Shown piece by piece: positions 1 through 11,458 of a DNA stretch of 64,000 nt. This stretch comes from Glomus cerebriforme. Its lineage: Eukaryota > Glomeromycota > Glomeromycetes > Glomerales > Glomeraceae. Position 1 is the stretch's first letter. Each line of letters opens with the position of its first letter. The notes under the pieces are model-generated. The model was not told the origin of the DNA. It worked only from the letters and a program-made list of their open reading frames with translations, and did not search any database. The translations under genes and the position numbers were made by a program. The DNA is taken from positions 82,935 through 146,934 of the forward strand of contig QKYT01000181.1 in the NCBI GenBank assembly GCA_003550305.1, read 5' to 3'.

Positions 1-659
1 TTCATATACCATATGAGTTTTATAGTATTTTTGTTATTTTATATATGGATCTTTTTTTAACCAATGATCGTCTATTGTTGTTAATGATTCGCTTGTCCAT
101 CCCAAAGAAAGGGCCAGAACCTAAAAAATTAATAGAAAAATTATCACGTGACAGATTTTACATTTCTGATTGGCTCACAACATCATTGACTCGTTATGAT
201 GATTTTTCAGTTTCCAAATTTTCTCACAAATGACATCTTTGTAATAGTTGTATACAGAATGGTAGATTATCATTTTTGTTGACATCATGACTTCTTGTTA
301 TTAAAGGGAGAGAGAGATTGCTTCATAAATACAGTATATAAGGAAGTGAAGAGGAGGTTCTAATCTAACAGTTTTCCTTTCCTCGATAAGGAAATTAAAA
401 AGGGATATACAGTCAGACATCTATATAGTCACAGAGTCATTCATATATCACTTTCTAAAAGTCATTTTGGCATTAGGCATTAGCTTAACAAAACCAATAT
501 CTGATATCAAATAATCTAGGTTCAAGAGTGGAAAAAAGTTGCAAAGATTTGGTTATGGTATTAGGTGTATTTCAGGAGTAAATAGAGTAAAGTGAGTGGA
601 AATAGTACTGTAGAATGAGAGTGAATAGAGAAATAGAGTCGTGTGAGTAGGGTGAAAAG
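1..659. other. Gene-poor left edge
   Basis: AT-rich DNA with no supported gene. A 62-codon ORF at 45-233 (+) has no recognisable motif and no splice context, so I do not call it. A purine-rich GA tract lies near 305-320. Confidence 0.5.
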
Positions 660-1499
660 TTTTCAAATCCAACTCTCCTAGTCCATCCAACTACCATCAT
701 AGTAGCGACACAACTATAATAATTTAACAAATTCAAGCATAGCTATTTTAAAACTATTCTCATCAAGGTTATTCATAAATATTGCTCTTTTTAATTATTC
801 TGAAGCCTTATTTTTATTATCTAAAATGAGTTTTTTATATATATTTACGTCGCGTCCATTTCTCACTTTAACTACCAAAATTCTGAAGTGAAAATAAAAT
901 CATTTTCGTAACAATTCTCATCATCGTTATTCAATTTCCGATAGTTAATTTTTCGTTTTCACATGTATTTTTTTATGGGATTAATTTTTTTTCAATCTTT
1001 ATTTAAAAGTACTCTTAAAAGAAAGTTCATCTTTTAAATATAAAATGTACCTTTAGAGTTTAGACATAATTACTACTTGAAAAGGCTAGAATCGTCAACT
1101 CTACCACTATTCCTACATAAAATATTTGTCACCACGTCACAGTCGTCACACCTTTCACGTTTCCAATTTTCAGAAGTATTCTGGGAAGTTTAATTTTAAT
1201 TATGCGTCACATGATGCAGTTAATAACTTTTTCCTTTATTCTTACTTAATTATTAAATAAAAAGAGAATCAAGTTTTATTATTTTTATCATCTCCCTGTT
1301 GTTAACAGGTTTGTCAATTTTCTCATAAGCCCGCTTTCTAGTTTGATTTAAAGATTTAAAGACAAAATAATTTATCAGTTATAAAATAAATATTGAAACT
1401 AGAATTTAAACAAGAATTTAGACTTATCTATTCGAAATAAAAAAATTGTAATTTTTTTTTACTTACTGTACAATCTTTTTCTTTAAGTTTAGAGATACT

Positions 1500-2441
1500 A
1501 TGGCGGCTCAACCAAATTATATTATGATATTTATTGTTTTTATTGTTTTTTGTTGTCCAATTTTCGGTAAAGTCATAATTTTATTGATATCATTCTTCAA
1601 AAATTCGTTTAAGGGGAATTTTCGAAATGAATTCTTTCTTTTTTTTTTTCAAGAATTTCTCAAGTTAGAACTTTTCGAAAAAAATGGAATTCCAATTCAA
1701 AAACCTATAGAATATACGTAAGTAATCAAAAATTCTTTGCTTTTTATATTCTTTCTTACATTTTTTTTTTTTAAAAAAAAATATGAAACAATCGATTTAC
1801 TGGTAAAAAGGTATTTGGTACTTACGTTCCTCCATATTGGTAAGAAAACTTCGTCAAAAGGAAAATCTTTAAAATTTAAATCTTAATTATCGATTCTTCA
1901 AAGATTAACAATATATTTTATAATATATATAGGTTTGCATTTATCATTAATTATTTGTCGCTGTTTTTCCGATAAAAAACAATTTCGACTGGAATTTAGG
2001 TATTTTATTTAAAACATCTTGAATGTATCGAAAACTTTTAATTTTTTTTTTAAAAAAAAATCTATATTTTTATGTAGTGTCGCGACAATTTTATGGCTTG
2101 TTATTCCACGTAAATAAAATCACCTTTTTATTTATATAAATTTTCGATATTTATTTTCCTTCATATTTGTAGTTATTTATACTCATTATACAATTCACGA
2201 ATTGGGAGATATTCCATTAACTTGTTCATCAGATTATCCTTATAAGGATACAAAATTTTTACATTTATGTCACATAAGAACAGCGAATTTATTTTGGATG
2301 TGGTTAATGTTTGTAATTACATTAATAACTACTGTAATGATGTGTATTTCTAAAGAAACTTACAAAAGTTGTGTTAGAAATGATGATGATGATGATGTCG
2401 TTGATGGTGATAAATTATTTGGTTTAAGAAGGTTTAAATGA
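1500..2441 (+). CDS. Small four-TM membrane protein, cluster copy 1
   Basis: Six-exon model: 1500-1566, 1654-1717, 1811-1839, 1933-1999, 2078-2109, 2173-2441 (528 nt, 175 aa). Every intron is GT-AG and the phases are 1-2-1-2-1, as in the other seven copies. The model begins MAAQPNY. Hydrophobic segments lie at about residues 8-23 (exon 1), 46-68 (exons 3-4), 77-92 (exons 5-6) and 127-145. The loop before the last segment carries HELGDIPLTC, then CHIRTANL, giving cysteines at 104 and 119 (CX14C). The C-terminus is hydrophilic with an Asp run. It is nearly identical in structure to the copy at 3962, which lies in the duplicated block. Function unknown; a membrane location is inferred from hydropathy. 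Only the last exon would appear as an ORF of any length. Confidence 0.8.
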
Positions 2442-2814
2442 ACGAAAAGAACGAGAACCAATAGGATCAATGTAATTTAAATTGATATTTTTTTTTCCAA
2501 CCTTATTATATTTAAATATTTTGTTAAAAAAACATAAAAACATTAAATAAATATACTGTAAATATATGCATACAGTGTGCGTTGTGAGTACATTTACAGT
2601 AGATACAATTATTTTGGAGAAACATGATTTTCTTAATATAATACCTAGTAGTAGCTTAGTTACCATGCAGTTACTTCATATTAAGGAATCCTAAGATAAT
2701 GTTGCTAGATGTAATTGCAACCTTAATTCGACTATGGGCTGTAATGATTGTAATATTACGGCAAGCAACCTTAGATACAATCTTAATATAAAAAAAATAC
2801 ATGACTCTTTCTGC

Positions 2815-3147
2815 TCCTACATCACTATTTTTGCTATTCTTTTGTTTTTTACAGTTTCCTCTTTTTATCTGTCCATAAATTTAATTTTTCAATAAAAAAT
2901 ACCATAAATATTATCGTAACGAATCTTATCCACATTATTATTAAATTTGTGCTCTAACCTTACAAATAAGTTGCATTGTTTTAAAGGATGATTAGACAAA
3001 AAATGGAACATTTGGTAATCCGTGTGTAGATTATTTCAAATGAGTATAATAATAAAGGAAATTGTAGTTAAATTTTGATATTACAATTGAATAATAATAT
3101 ATTTTTTTTTACCTGGAATAATTAACCAAAGAATTTCCGCATGCTGA
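2815..3147 (-). pseudogene. Truncated family copy (exons 5-6 only)
   Basis: The minus strand is similar to exons 5 and 6 of the intact gene at 5246-6226, including the asparagine/lysine-rich tail region and the exon 5 sequence ending in a gtaaaa-type donor (near 3112-3147). The reading frame is broken by small indels, for example in the ELGDVPFFC region near 3000-3030. Exons 1-4 are absent: the sequence passes straight into unit 2 of the tandem duplication. It therefore looks like the casualty of the duplication breakpoint. Confidence 0.75.
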
Positions 3148-3155
3148 GGTAGTAA

Positions 3156-5690
3156 TCAAATCCAGCTCCCCCTAATCCATCCAACAACAGTGCTCTCGTC
3201 ATCATGGTATCATTATTAATAAATTCAAGCAAGTATTGCTATTCTATAGCTATTCTTATCAAGAATACTGCTCCAAGAAGTGTAATATATTTTATTCTGA
3301 AGCTTTTATTTTTATAATCTAAAGTAAGATTTATTTACGTCGCGTCATTTCTCACTTTAACTACAATGAAAATACAGAAATAAAATCTTTTTCGTAACAA
3401 TTCTTATTCTCGTTATACAATTTCAATAAATATTCAAATCCCGATAGATAATTTTCTATTTTTACGTGTAACTTGTTTATGAAAACATTTTTGAAAGGAT
3501 TTCTGGTTCATCTTTTAAGTACTTTTAGGCATAATGACTATTTGAAAAGGCGATCTTCCCAGTACCCTCACGTAAAATATTTGTAACCCATATGAGTCGT
3601 GTCACACCCTTTGCATCATATAAGTATTCCGACTATTACTTAATTTAACTATGCGTCACATGATGCAGGTAATAACTTTTCTTAATAAAAAGACTAGAAT
3701 CAAGTTTTTATTATCTCCCTGTTGCTGACAGGTTTGACAATTTTCTCACAAGCCTGCTTTTGCTTGGTTTTTCTAGTTCGATAAATTTAAAGAAAAATAT
3801 TTTATCAATTATAAAATAAATAGATAAATAAATATTCAATTGAAAATTTTATTTTTTGAAACGAGAATTTAAACGAGAATTTAGACTTATTTACTCGAAA
3901 TAAAAAAAAAAAAAATTTTTTTTTTTTTTTAATTGCAATCTTTTTCTTAAGTGTAAATATTATGGCGGCTCAACCAAATTATGTCGTGTTATATATTATT
4001 TCAATTATTTTTTGCTTTATATGTTTAATTCAATTTTCTTTGATCTTTATATGTCCAACTTTCGGTAAAATTATAATAATTTTATTGATATCATCATTCT
4101 TTAAAAATTTGTTTAAGGATAATTTCGAAATGAATTCTTTCTTTCTTTTTTTCTTCAAGAATTTCTTAAGTTAGAACTTTTCGAAAAAAACGGGGTTCCA
4201 ATTCAAAAACCTATAGAATATACGTAAGTAATCAAAAATTCTTTGCTTTCTATATTCTTTCTTACATCTTTTTTTTTTTTAAAAAAAAAAATATGAAACA
4301 ATCGATTTACTGGTAAAAGGTATTTGGTACTTACTTTCCTTCATATTGGTAAGAAAACTTCGTCAAAAAGAAAATCTTTGATCTGGTAGAATCAATAATT
4401 AAGATTTAAAGATTAACGATGTGTTTTTTTATAATATATAGGTTTGCATTTATTATTGATTCTTTGTTGCTGTTTTTTCGGTAAAAAACATTTTCACCTG
4501 GAATTTAGGTATTTTATTTAAAACATTGAACATATTGGAAACTAAATTTTTTTTTTTTTTTAAACAATTCTTTATTTCTATGCAGTGTCGCGACAATTTT
4601 ATGGCTTGTTATTCCACGTAAATAAAATCATCTTTTTATTTATATAAATTTTCGATACTTTTTTTTTTAAAAAAAATTCTCTTTATTTATTTATTTTCCT
4701 TCATATTTGTAGTTATTTATACTCATTATACAATTCATGAATTAGGAGATGTTCCATTATCTTGTCCGCCAGATTATCCTTATGAAAATACAAAATTATT
4801 CCAATTATGTCATATAAGAACAGCGAATTTATTTTGTATGTGGTTAATGTTTGTAATTACATTAATATCTACTTTAATAATGTGTATTTCTGAAGAAACT
4901 TATGCAAGTTGGGTTGGAGTTGATGATGATGATGCCATGATGGGAATCTAATTTCGAATATTCTTACGGAGGGAGAAATTTTATTTAAAATGGACGAAAA
5001 GAACGAGTTATGTAACGTTATGTAAAAAAAAAAAGAACATTATTTAATTAATGTAATTTAAATTGATAATTTTTTTTTCAAATTTATTATATTTACAAAA
5101 TATTTAAAAGAACAATATCAAAAAAACATTAAATAAATATACTGTAAATACATACATACAGTATATGCGTTGTGCCAGTATATGTACAGTATATATAATT
5201 TTAACAATCAATATATATATATGTATGTAAAATAAATCACTCCTATTAACTCTCTCCATAATCCAAACTGACCAATTTTGCTCCTACATCACTACTTTTG
5301 CTATTCTTTCTTTGTCTCTTTAGCTTATTATTATTATTATTATTACCAATTTTTCTCTTTTTATCCGTCCATAAATTTAATTTTTCAATAAAAAATACCA
5401 TAAATACTATCGTAACGAATCTTATCCACATTACTATTAAATTTGATGCTCTAACAATACAAATAAGTTTCATTGTATTAAAAGGGTAATTATAATCAGA
5501 TGGACAAAAAAATGGAACATCTCCTAATTCTTTGATGGTAGACCGTGTGTAGATTACTTCAAATGGGTATAATAATAAATGAAATTGTAGTTAAAGTATT
5601 AAGTAATAATAATATATATATATATACAGTATATATTTTACCTGGAATAATTAACCAAAGAATTCCCGCGACGCTTTAAGTAATCAAAAT
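3156..5690. repeat. Tandem segmental duplication, unit 2
   Basis: Second copy of the 2.5-kb block starting at 660. It carries the plus-strand gene at 3962 and the convergent minus-strand gene at 5246-6226, which is complete here because the sequence continues beyond the breakpoint. The two units differ by substitutions and small indels across exons and introns alike. Confidence 0.85.
3962..4951 (+). CDS. Small four-TM membrane protein, cluster copy 2
   Basis: Exons 3962-4064, 4160-4223, 4320-4348, 4442-4508, 4586-4617, 4713-4951 (534 nt, 177 aa), phases 1-2-1-2-1, all GT-AG. Like copy 1 it begins MAAQPNY, but its exon 1 is 12 codons longer, which extends the first hydrophobic segment. Exon 6 encodes HELGDVPLSCPPDYPYE and then CHIRTANLFCMW; the cysteines are at 116 and 131 (CX14C). 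The last hydrophobic segment follows, and a short acidic tail ends in MMGI. It is the duplicate of the gene at 1500 and convergent with the gene at 5246. Function unknown. Confidence 0.8.
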
Positions 5691-6226
5691 CAGAGAATTA
5701 AGTAATTATAAAAATTAATTGATATTGATAATTTTTTTTTAATAAAATTCTTACGTCAATGTTAATTTTAATCTTTCGGCATTATACCAATTAAAACAAC
5801 AACAGATAATAAAATGCATGACTAAAAAAATAAATAAATAAATAATGTTTAGAACATAAAAATTTTGAAATTTGTCAAATTGACTTACCAATCTGATATA
5901 TAATAAGAATAGGGTAACTGTAATGATGTATAAAGAAAAAAGGCTTATTAATAAAGAAAAATTTGCTAAAATTTTTTTTTTTTTTTTTTTGATGTATATA
6001 CTGTACAATATACTTACATATATTCTAATACATCAATAGGAATTCTGTTATCATTGAATAATTTTAATTTCCAAATTTCTATTCAAAATAATAAAATATA
6101 TTGAAAAGGATTGAAAATCTTTTCAAATGAAGAAGAAAAAATTAATTACTTACCTAAAGCTGGACAAAGAAATAGTAAGAGAATATGAAAACCAATTAAA
6201 ACAAATGCAAAATTTGAGACTGCCAT
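5246..6226 (-). CDS. Small four-TM membrane protein, cluster copy 3
   Basis: Minus-strand exons 6154-6226, 6018-6078, 5889-5917, 5755-5821, 5642-5673, 5246-5556 (573 nt, 190 aa), all GT-AG, phases 1-2-1-2-1. The start is MAVSNFAF; the first hydrophobic segment ends CPALG at the exon 1 junction. Exon 4 has a CCC run (VMHFIICCCF). Exon 6 encodes TIKELGDVPFFCPSDYNY, then CIVRASNLIVMW, with cysteines at 105 and 120. The tail is unusual for the cluster: lysine-rich with six consecutive asparagines. It is convergent with copy 2, sharing a 3' region of about 300 bp. Function unknown. Confidence 0.8.
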
Positions 6227-6551
6227 TTTTATTTCCTTACTATAATTATTTATTATTATTATTAAAAAAAATAATAATAATAATCTTACAATTAACAAAT
6301 ATATGTATTATTATACAATATTTTTTAATGTTTTAATTAAAATGTATTAAAAAATGTGAGTATTAAAATTTATTCATTCCACATTTAAAAAATTACGAAG
6401 GGAAAAAAATTATTAACTATAACAAATATGGCAAAGTCTAATTGGATAATAAATAAAGAACGCGCCACTAAAAATTCGATTATTATTTTTTTTTTTTTCA
6501 CATCTAATAAGATAAGCCTTTTTAAACATTTACTGCGCCAATTTTATAAAT
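6227..6551. other. Intergenic
   Basis: AT-rich stretch upstream of the minus gene at 5246-6226; it should hold that gene's promoter. The apparent + strand ORF at 6127-6336 is antisense to exon 1 and is not called. Confidence 0.5.
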
Positions 6552-7027
6552 TGTAACGATCCTTAATCCGGCCAACCGACGGACAACTTCCTGATGGCGT
6601 TATCCGTCACGGATGAATCCTGATTGGTTTGTGGATTACGTAAATACGTAACATAATAAATAAATTGTACATCACCACTTTGTAATTTTTACATATTTAG
6701 TATATATAAAGGAACGTTTAATTTGAATAGAAACTTATTGACTGATTAGCATATATCCGTCGGACGATGACGGATAATAAAATCTATCCGAATCGATAAT
6801 CAATAAATAAATTTTCTTGTGACGAATAGAAAGGCTAAACCATTTCTCGATAAACTAACTTTTTTCTTTTAGTAATTTCCTAAAATAATCTTTTGTTTTG
6901 AAAATCCGATCTTTTTGAATTCTTGCTCATCATGCCATGTGGTATTTCAATCAAATCTCTATTGTAAATATAAAAAAATTTTAATAAATCATCTTAATAA
7001 TTTTGTCTTTGTTTACTGTCCGTAACA
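6552..7027 (+). mobile_element. Candidate solo LTR
   Basis: The block starts TGTAACGATCC and ends CCGTAACA, so it has the TG...CA termini typical of LTRs with a short imperfect terminal inverted repeat. It carries a good TATA box (tatatataaagg, about 6700-6712) and AATAAA-like sites downstream. It is visibly richer in G+C than its surroundings near 6560-6640. The flanking five bases (TAAAT / ATAAT) do not match exactly, so a target-site duplication is not proven. No reverse-transcriptase ORF is adjacent, consistent with a solo LTR. Confidence 0.4.
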
Positions 7028-7629
7028 ATAATAGCAGCATCTTGTAATAACAAACATAATTATTTTTTAAAAGCCTTTAATTGAAAATAAATAAATGGTG
7101 ATTTTTTCAATTTCTTGTATTCTATAATCGGTTCTTAGGAGAAACTTGGGTTCCTGCAGTAACTGCATGGTAATCATTAGGCTACAACTAGGTATGGTAG
7201 TACCTTAGTTAAAGATTATTACTAATTTATAATTTTCAGATCACGTAGCACCGACGTTCGATTCTATAAATCAAATTTCAAATTAAAATAATAATAAATA
7301 ATATTTTATATATCCCCGCTCATTTCCATTGTCAAATTGAACACTGATATTCTCTGTTCATGTGTCTCGATGGCGCAGTGACAATTTTGCGATACTCGGG
7401 CACAAATCCCGCAAGTTTTGTAATTTATAATTTTTGCGTGACAGATCATAATATGCAGTAGTGTAGAGAGTTAAAGAAAAATTACATAAAAATTATAGAT
7501 GCAAATAAAAGAGAACATGCATAAAAACTGGGATTACAGAAGTTTATGAATATAAAAAGAGTGAAGGTAGAATGATAATAATACAAGAAATCAAAAAATC
7601 GTACTATTTTTAACTTTCTTATGAGAGGT
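7028..7629. other. Intergenic with short dispersed repeat
   Basis: No gene. Around 7150-7210 (read on the minus strand) the sequence 'ttaccatgcagttact' and its flanks match 2640-2690, so a short dispersed repeat is present in both places. A tRNA-like string near 7365-7425 was considered and rejected. Confidence 0.4.
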
Positions 7630-8230
7630 TTCGATTTTCTGGGTTTCTCATCTTCCTGATCTCTAATAACGCCAGATGAAAGTTATATAAAATTATGGTA
7701 AAAACAATCAAGATTTGAATACATACGCTCGACTTCAAAAACAGTTCCAACATCCTCATCAACATCCCATGCCATCTCACCAATCCATGGTCTCATTGCT
7801 TCTTCTAAAGTATCTCCTAATGACCACAATACACCAGACATCATATCTAACATAAAAACGCGATCATAGCAATCTAAAAAGATTATTCCATGTTCACGCG
7901 CTCCAATTAGTATAATATGTTTGAACCAAACTCTTTCTAATTACATTCGAAAAACGTCCCAGTTGTACTGTATGTTAGTATATCTGTTAACGAATACACT
8001 ATCCCGTCTATTTTCTAGCATTTGCATTCGAACAATTCTATAAGACCAATGTAGATAAGCCAAAAAGATCAAATTCCACCTGTTGCACCAGCTGTAGGAT
8101 TGATCACGGGTTCACCTGCGGTTTCAAGATCTACTACTCCATCTGTGGAAGACCATCATTTACCCAAAGTGCTGATACCATCAATATTACGTTCGTAAAT
8201 TATGGTGGCGCAGATGATTAACATTTTTCT
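7630..8230 (-). pseudogene. Decayed gene of unknown family
   Basis: The minus strand has an exon-like open stretch (about 7727-7950) between an ATTAG acceptor and a GTATGT donor; its translation includes GIIFLDCYDRVFMLDMM and EAMRPWIGEMAWDVDEDVG. A second coding-like patch at about 8060-8220 includes RNIDGISTLGK and, in a shifted frame, DLETAGEPVINPTAGATGG. Frames are broken between and within the patches. The composition is clearly protein-like (less AT, few low-complexity runs), but I do not recognise the family. A short final exon could lie near 7632-7670. Confidence 0.45.
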
Positions 8231-8928
8231 TAGAATTTCTCCTGCAATAGCGGTTGATTTTTTACACAGAAAGAATCATTAACCAGTGCCTCACTTTATT
8301 TCATATGATTTTTTAGTGGGACTAAGAATCGAATTTGGAATACACCTTTAAAGAAAACTACGCCAACACGATCTTATTGCGAAGATCGATCAACTCGCAC
8401 TCCTTAAAATTGATTGCAATTGAAGAATTTAACACTATCCTTATGTAAAGGTTGACAAGAGGCCTAATATACGTAATTTCATTGAATATATGCTTCAACC
8501 TTCGGGAAAAAAATGCAGACAACTACATGCAAGATCGAAACTTTGATCTGAATAAATGGTAGAGATGATGACTGTAGCCTCAGAGAACGATACTGATAAA
8601 AAAAAATCTCTCAATAAATCATTACAATTGTATTACAAAAACATTATATATATATATATATTCAATATTCTCCGTCAATCTTTGCATAGTATCGCATAGT
8701 TATTGGTCTTCGACCGATATATTACCACACCCAATATAACGTCACGTCGATAACGCATTGCCAGATTAAATAAGATCGTTTACGTATTCTTTTTTTTTTT
8801 TAAAAAAAAAAAAAATTTATTAAAAAAAGAAATTTACATAAAAAAAATAAATACATGACGAATGAATAATAAATTATTGATAAATTCAAAATAAAAAACT
8901 TTTCTCTTTTTTTTTTGATTCATCTTAT
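8231..8928. other. Intergenic
   Basis: No supported gene. Decayed sequence possibly continuing the relic at 7630-8230, then a poly-T/poly-A tract (about 8790-8820) 3' to the gene at 8929. Confidence 0.4.
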
Positions 8929-9885
8929 TTATACACCTTCAATTATAGTTTTAATATTAAAATCTTTATTTTTCTTTATCAAATCCTCTTCTTTTGGTAA
9001 AATTCCAGCCAAAACAGCAATTAAAAATATAACTAATAAATCCGTATATGTCCACATAACTATATAATTGGCGGCTCTTATAATACATGCTAATCGAAGT
9101 TTTGGTACTGGATATGGATAATCTGATGGACAAAATAATGGAATGTCTTCGATATCATTTCTTGTAAAATAAGCGTAATTAACTAAAATGTAAGAGAATT
9201 CAATTATTAATTTTAATCTGTAAAGGATTTTAATGAATGAGCTCAAAAAAAAAATGATAAAATGAATTTATTATTGTTATACCCGATAATGCTATCCAAA
9301 CGAAGACCATGATACTGAAATCATAAAAATCATAATTATAATCAAATCAATTAATTAAAAAAAAATTGGTTCATAAGAAAAAAAAAATAAACTTACAATA
9401 ATTTTGTTTTTAATTCTTTAGGAGTTAATCCTACTTGGGTAAAACATGCGCAACAATTTGAAGTAACTATCCACCCTATAAAACACAAATATAGACGATT
9501 AAATAACTCTATAAAAAAATCTTTTACGAAAACTAATCAAAATTAAAAAAACTTACAGGGTACGAGGAATGAAATTAAGAAATAACTTTTAAATAAAAGT
9601 GAATTGAATGAAATTTAGTATTTTTATCGTAAATTAGATAATGTTAAATGGATACTTACATAAATTCAATAGTACTATTCAATTCTATTTTATGTTCTTT
9701 TCTAACAAACACAAAAAGCATAATTTTCCCGAATTCTAAATTAATAATCAAGATTTTATAAAATTTTCTATAAACATCATAAACGTTATGAATTAAAATA
9801 ATTTACCTACTAATGGAGCCACTACAACCAATATTAACCATATTGCAACTAATACACCTAATGTGAATCTTATAAATTTTACCAT
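8929..9885 (-). CDS. Small four-TM membrane protein, cluster copy 4
   Basis: Minus-strand exons 9807-9885, 9660-9735, 9557-9585, 9397-9475, 9283-9314, 8929-9182 (549 nt, 182 aa), all GT-AG, phases 1-2-1-2-1. It starts MVKFIRFTLG. Exon 2 is 12 nt and exon 4 also 12 nt longer than in copy 1, in whole codons. Exon 4 again has a cysteine cluster (SNCCACF). Exon 6 encodes DIEDIPLFCPSDYPY, then CIIRAANYIVMW, with cysteines at 116 and 131 (CX14C), a hydrophobic segment, and a charged tail. A longer ORF through the intron 5' of exon 6 (up to 9246) is an artefact: the acceptor is at 9182/9183. Function unknown. Confidence 0.8.
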
Positions 9886-10556
9886 CGTTATATCTTCGTT
9901 TCAATCCTTAATTCTCAATTTTTGATGAGAAATAAGATGAACTTATAAATTATTTTGTGTAATTATCATAATGTTTTATAACCAAAATTAATAAAAATTA
10001 GTTTCACGAATGATAAATTAAACTTGCTTTTTATTAAAAATAAAATATTACATAGCCTCATTGAAAATTTCAAGAAATTTCAGGCTTATTTTAGGGGATT
10101 GGCTTAGCGACTCAGCCACCATTAATTTACAAATTCATGATCTCACAGTAACGTGCCTTTTCACACACTTTCTCTTTGATTAACCAATTCGAGTTAAACC
10201 GGAAACATATATAAATTTTCTACAATAACGGTAAACTACTTATTTTAATGAAAAAATTTTTTTTTTTAATTCCGAGATTTAATTTTGCTCACGTGATAAT
10301 GTTTGATAAAAATAAAATTCATACAGTATTTTTTTCAATCAAAAAAGTGAAAAAGATAATATTTTCTTTCGAAATCGTTCGGTAAAAATATGATGTTATT
10401 GAGATTTATATTTATCTTTGCTCCTTTTCCTCAACGGATTTCTAATGATACCTGGAATAAACACAAAATATTAATATAAATTTATAGAATAATATTTTCA
10501 TCTTTAACATACCTATACTATCCATCTTTTTATTATTCTTCTCCTTCTCGTTATTG
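9886..10556. other. Intergenic between minus-strand copies
   Basis: No gene seen. A splice-like acctggaataaac string near 10450 on the + strand may be a leftover of a 3' UTR intron or an exon 5-like fragment, but it is too short to call. Confidence 0.4.
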
Positions 10557-11458
10557 TCACTGTCGTTGTTGTCCATCTAATTCGATTCGACTAAATGGCC
10601 CACCGCCACCATCATTACTTTCAAGCGTAATCTCTGGAACAATAGCAGACTTTGGTAGTCTTTGTTTACCATCACCAGCGAATAATTTACCTTCATCTAA
10701 TGGGCTTATTCCAAACAATACTAATATAATATTAATTATCAAGAAGAATATGAAAGCCCACATCGATACAAAATTTGCTAAACGTGCTTGACACGCTGTT
10801 TGAACTTGTGGTGCTGTATAATGGTAATCATTTGGACATCCAAAAGGTATACCTTTTAATTCATTAATCGTAAAAATTGTGTACGCGACTACGATATATA
10901 ACAAATTTATGAGTATTTTTAAATAAGGATACGCGTTATTAAGATTTACAATTTTTGAATGACTTACTCGAAATTCCTATACAAGGTATCGGGTAAAGTA
11001 GCAAGAGCACTTTTTTTGTTCTCAAAGTCATATTTTCATAATTACATTTAAAAAAATATACCAGAATCAGAACACCTGCGAAGAGTGATTGGTTAATAAT
11101 TTTTTATAAACGCGAACATTATTCTACACTTACTGGGTGCAACTAATGTGAGGACCAAGTAGCTGAATTTAGTACAAAATAAAATAAAAAAGAATCCTTT
11201 TAAATATATCGAACTTGCAAACATTTAAGTATTTAATTGGAAATAAACCTACGTGTATTCAACGTTCGTATCATACGTAAGTGCTCCATTTGTTCTTTTA
11301 AATAACTCAAGTTTACCAATTTCTATTTAAAAGAAAAAAAGTTTTTTTTTAATAACTCAAAAAGAAAGATTATCTGTAAGACATATCATACCTAAAATTG
11401 GACAAGCAAATATGAGAAGAGTAAATGGTATACCCAAGATTATACCAATAGATGTCAT
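10557..11458 (-). CDS. Small four-TM membrane protein, copy 5 (one intron lost)
   Basis: Minus-strand exons 11392-11458, 11253-11322, 11134-11162, 10968-11075, 10557-10888 (606 nt, 201 aa). It starts MTSIGIILG. The exon at 10968-11075 (108 nt) corresponds to exons 4 and 5 of the other copies fused without an intron; the remaining junctions keep phases 1-2-1 and 1. Exon 6 encodes INELKGIPFGCPNDYHY, then CQARLANFVSMW, with cysteines at 109 and 124 (CX14C). This copy has the longest C-terminal tail, including a Gly run (GGGG) and ending GQQRQ. The model is in frame throughout only if exons 4 and 5 are read through, which supports true intron loss. Function unknown. Confidence 0.78.

Larger units (their letters stand above)
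660..3150. repeat. Tandem segmental duplication, unit 1
   Basis: This block (upstream DNA, a plus-strand family gene and a minus-strand remnant) is repeated at about 3156-5690. Similarity starts around 'caaatccaactctcc' at 670, runs through the promoter, all six exons and introns of the gene at 1500, the 3' flank, and the remnant at 2815-3147. Introns and flanks are conserved as well as exons, so this is a DNA-level duplication. In this unit the minus-strand gene is cut off after exon 5. Confidence 0.85.

Noticed and set aside
7365..7425. tRNA-like string with 'gatggcgcagtg' and 'cgggcacaaatcccg'
   Set aside because: It has A-box-like and T-arm-like parts, but no acceptor stem or anticodon arm can be drawn. 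At best a degraded tRNA-derived repeat.
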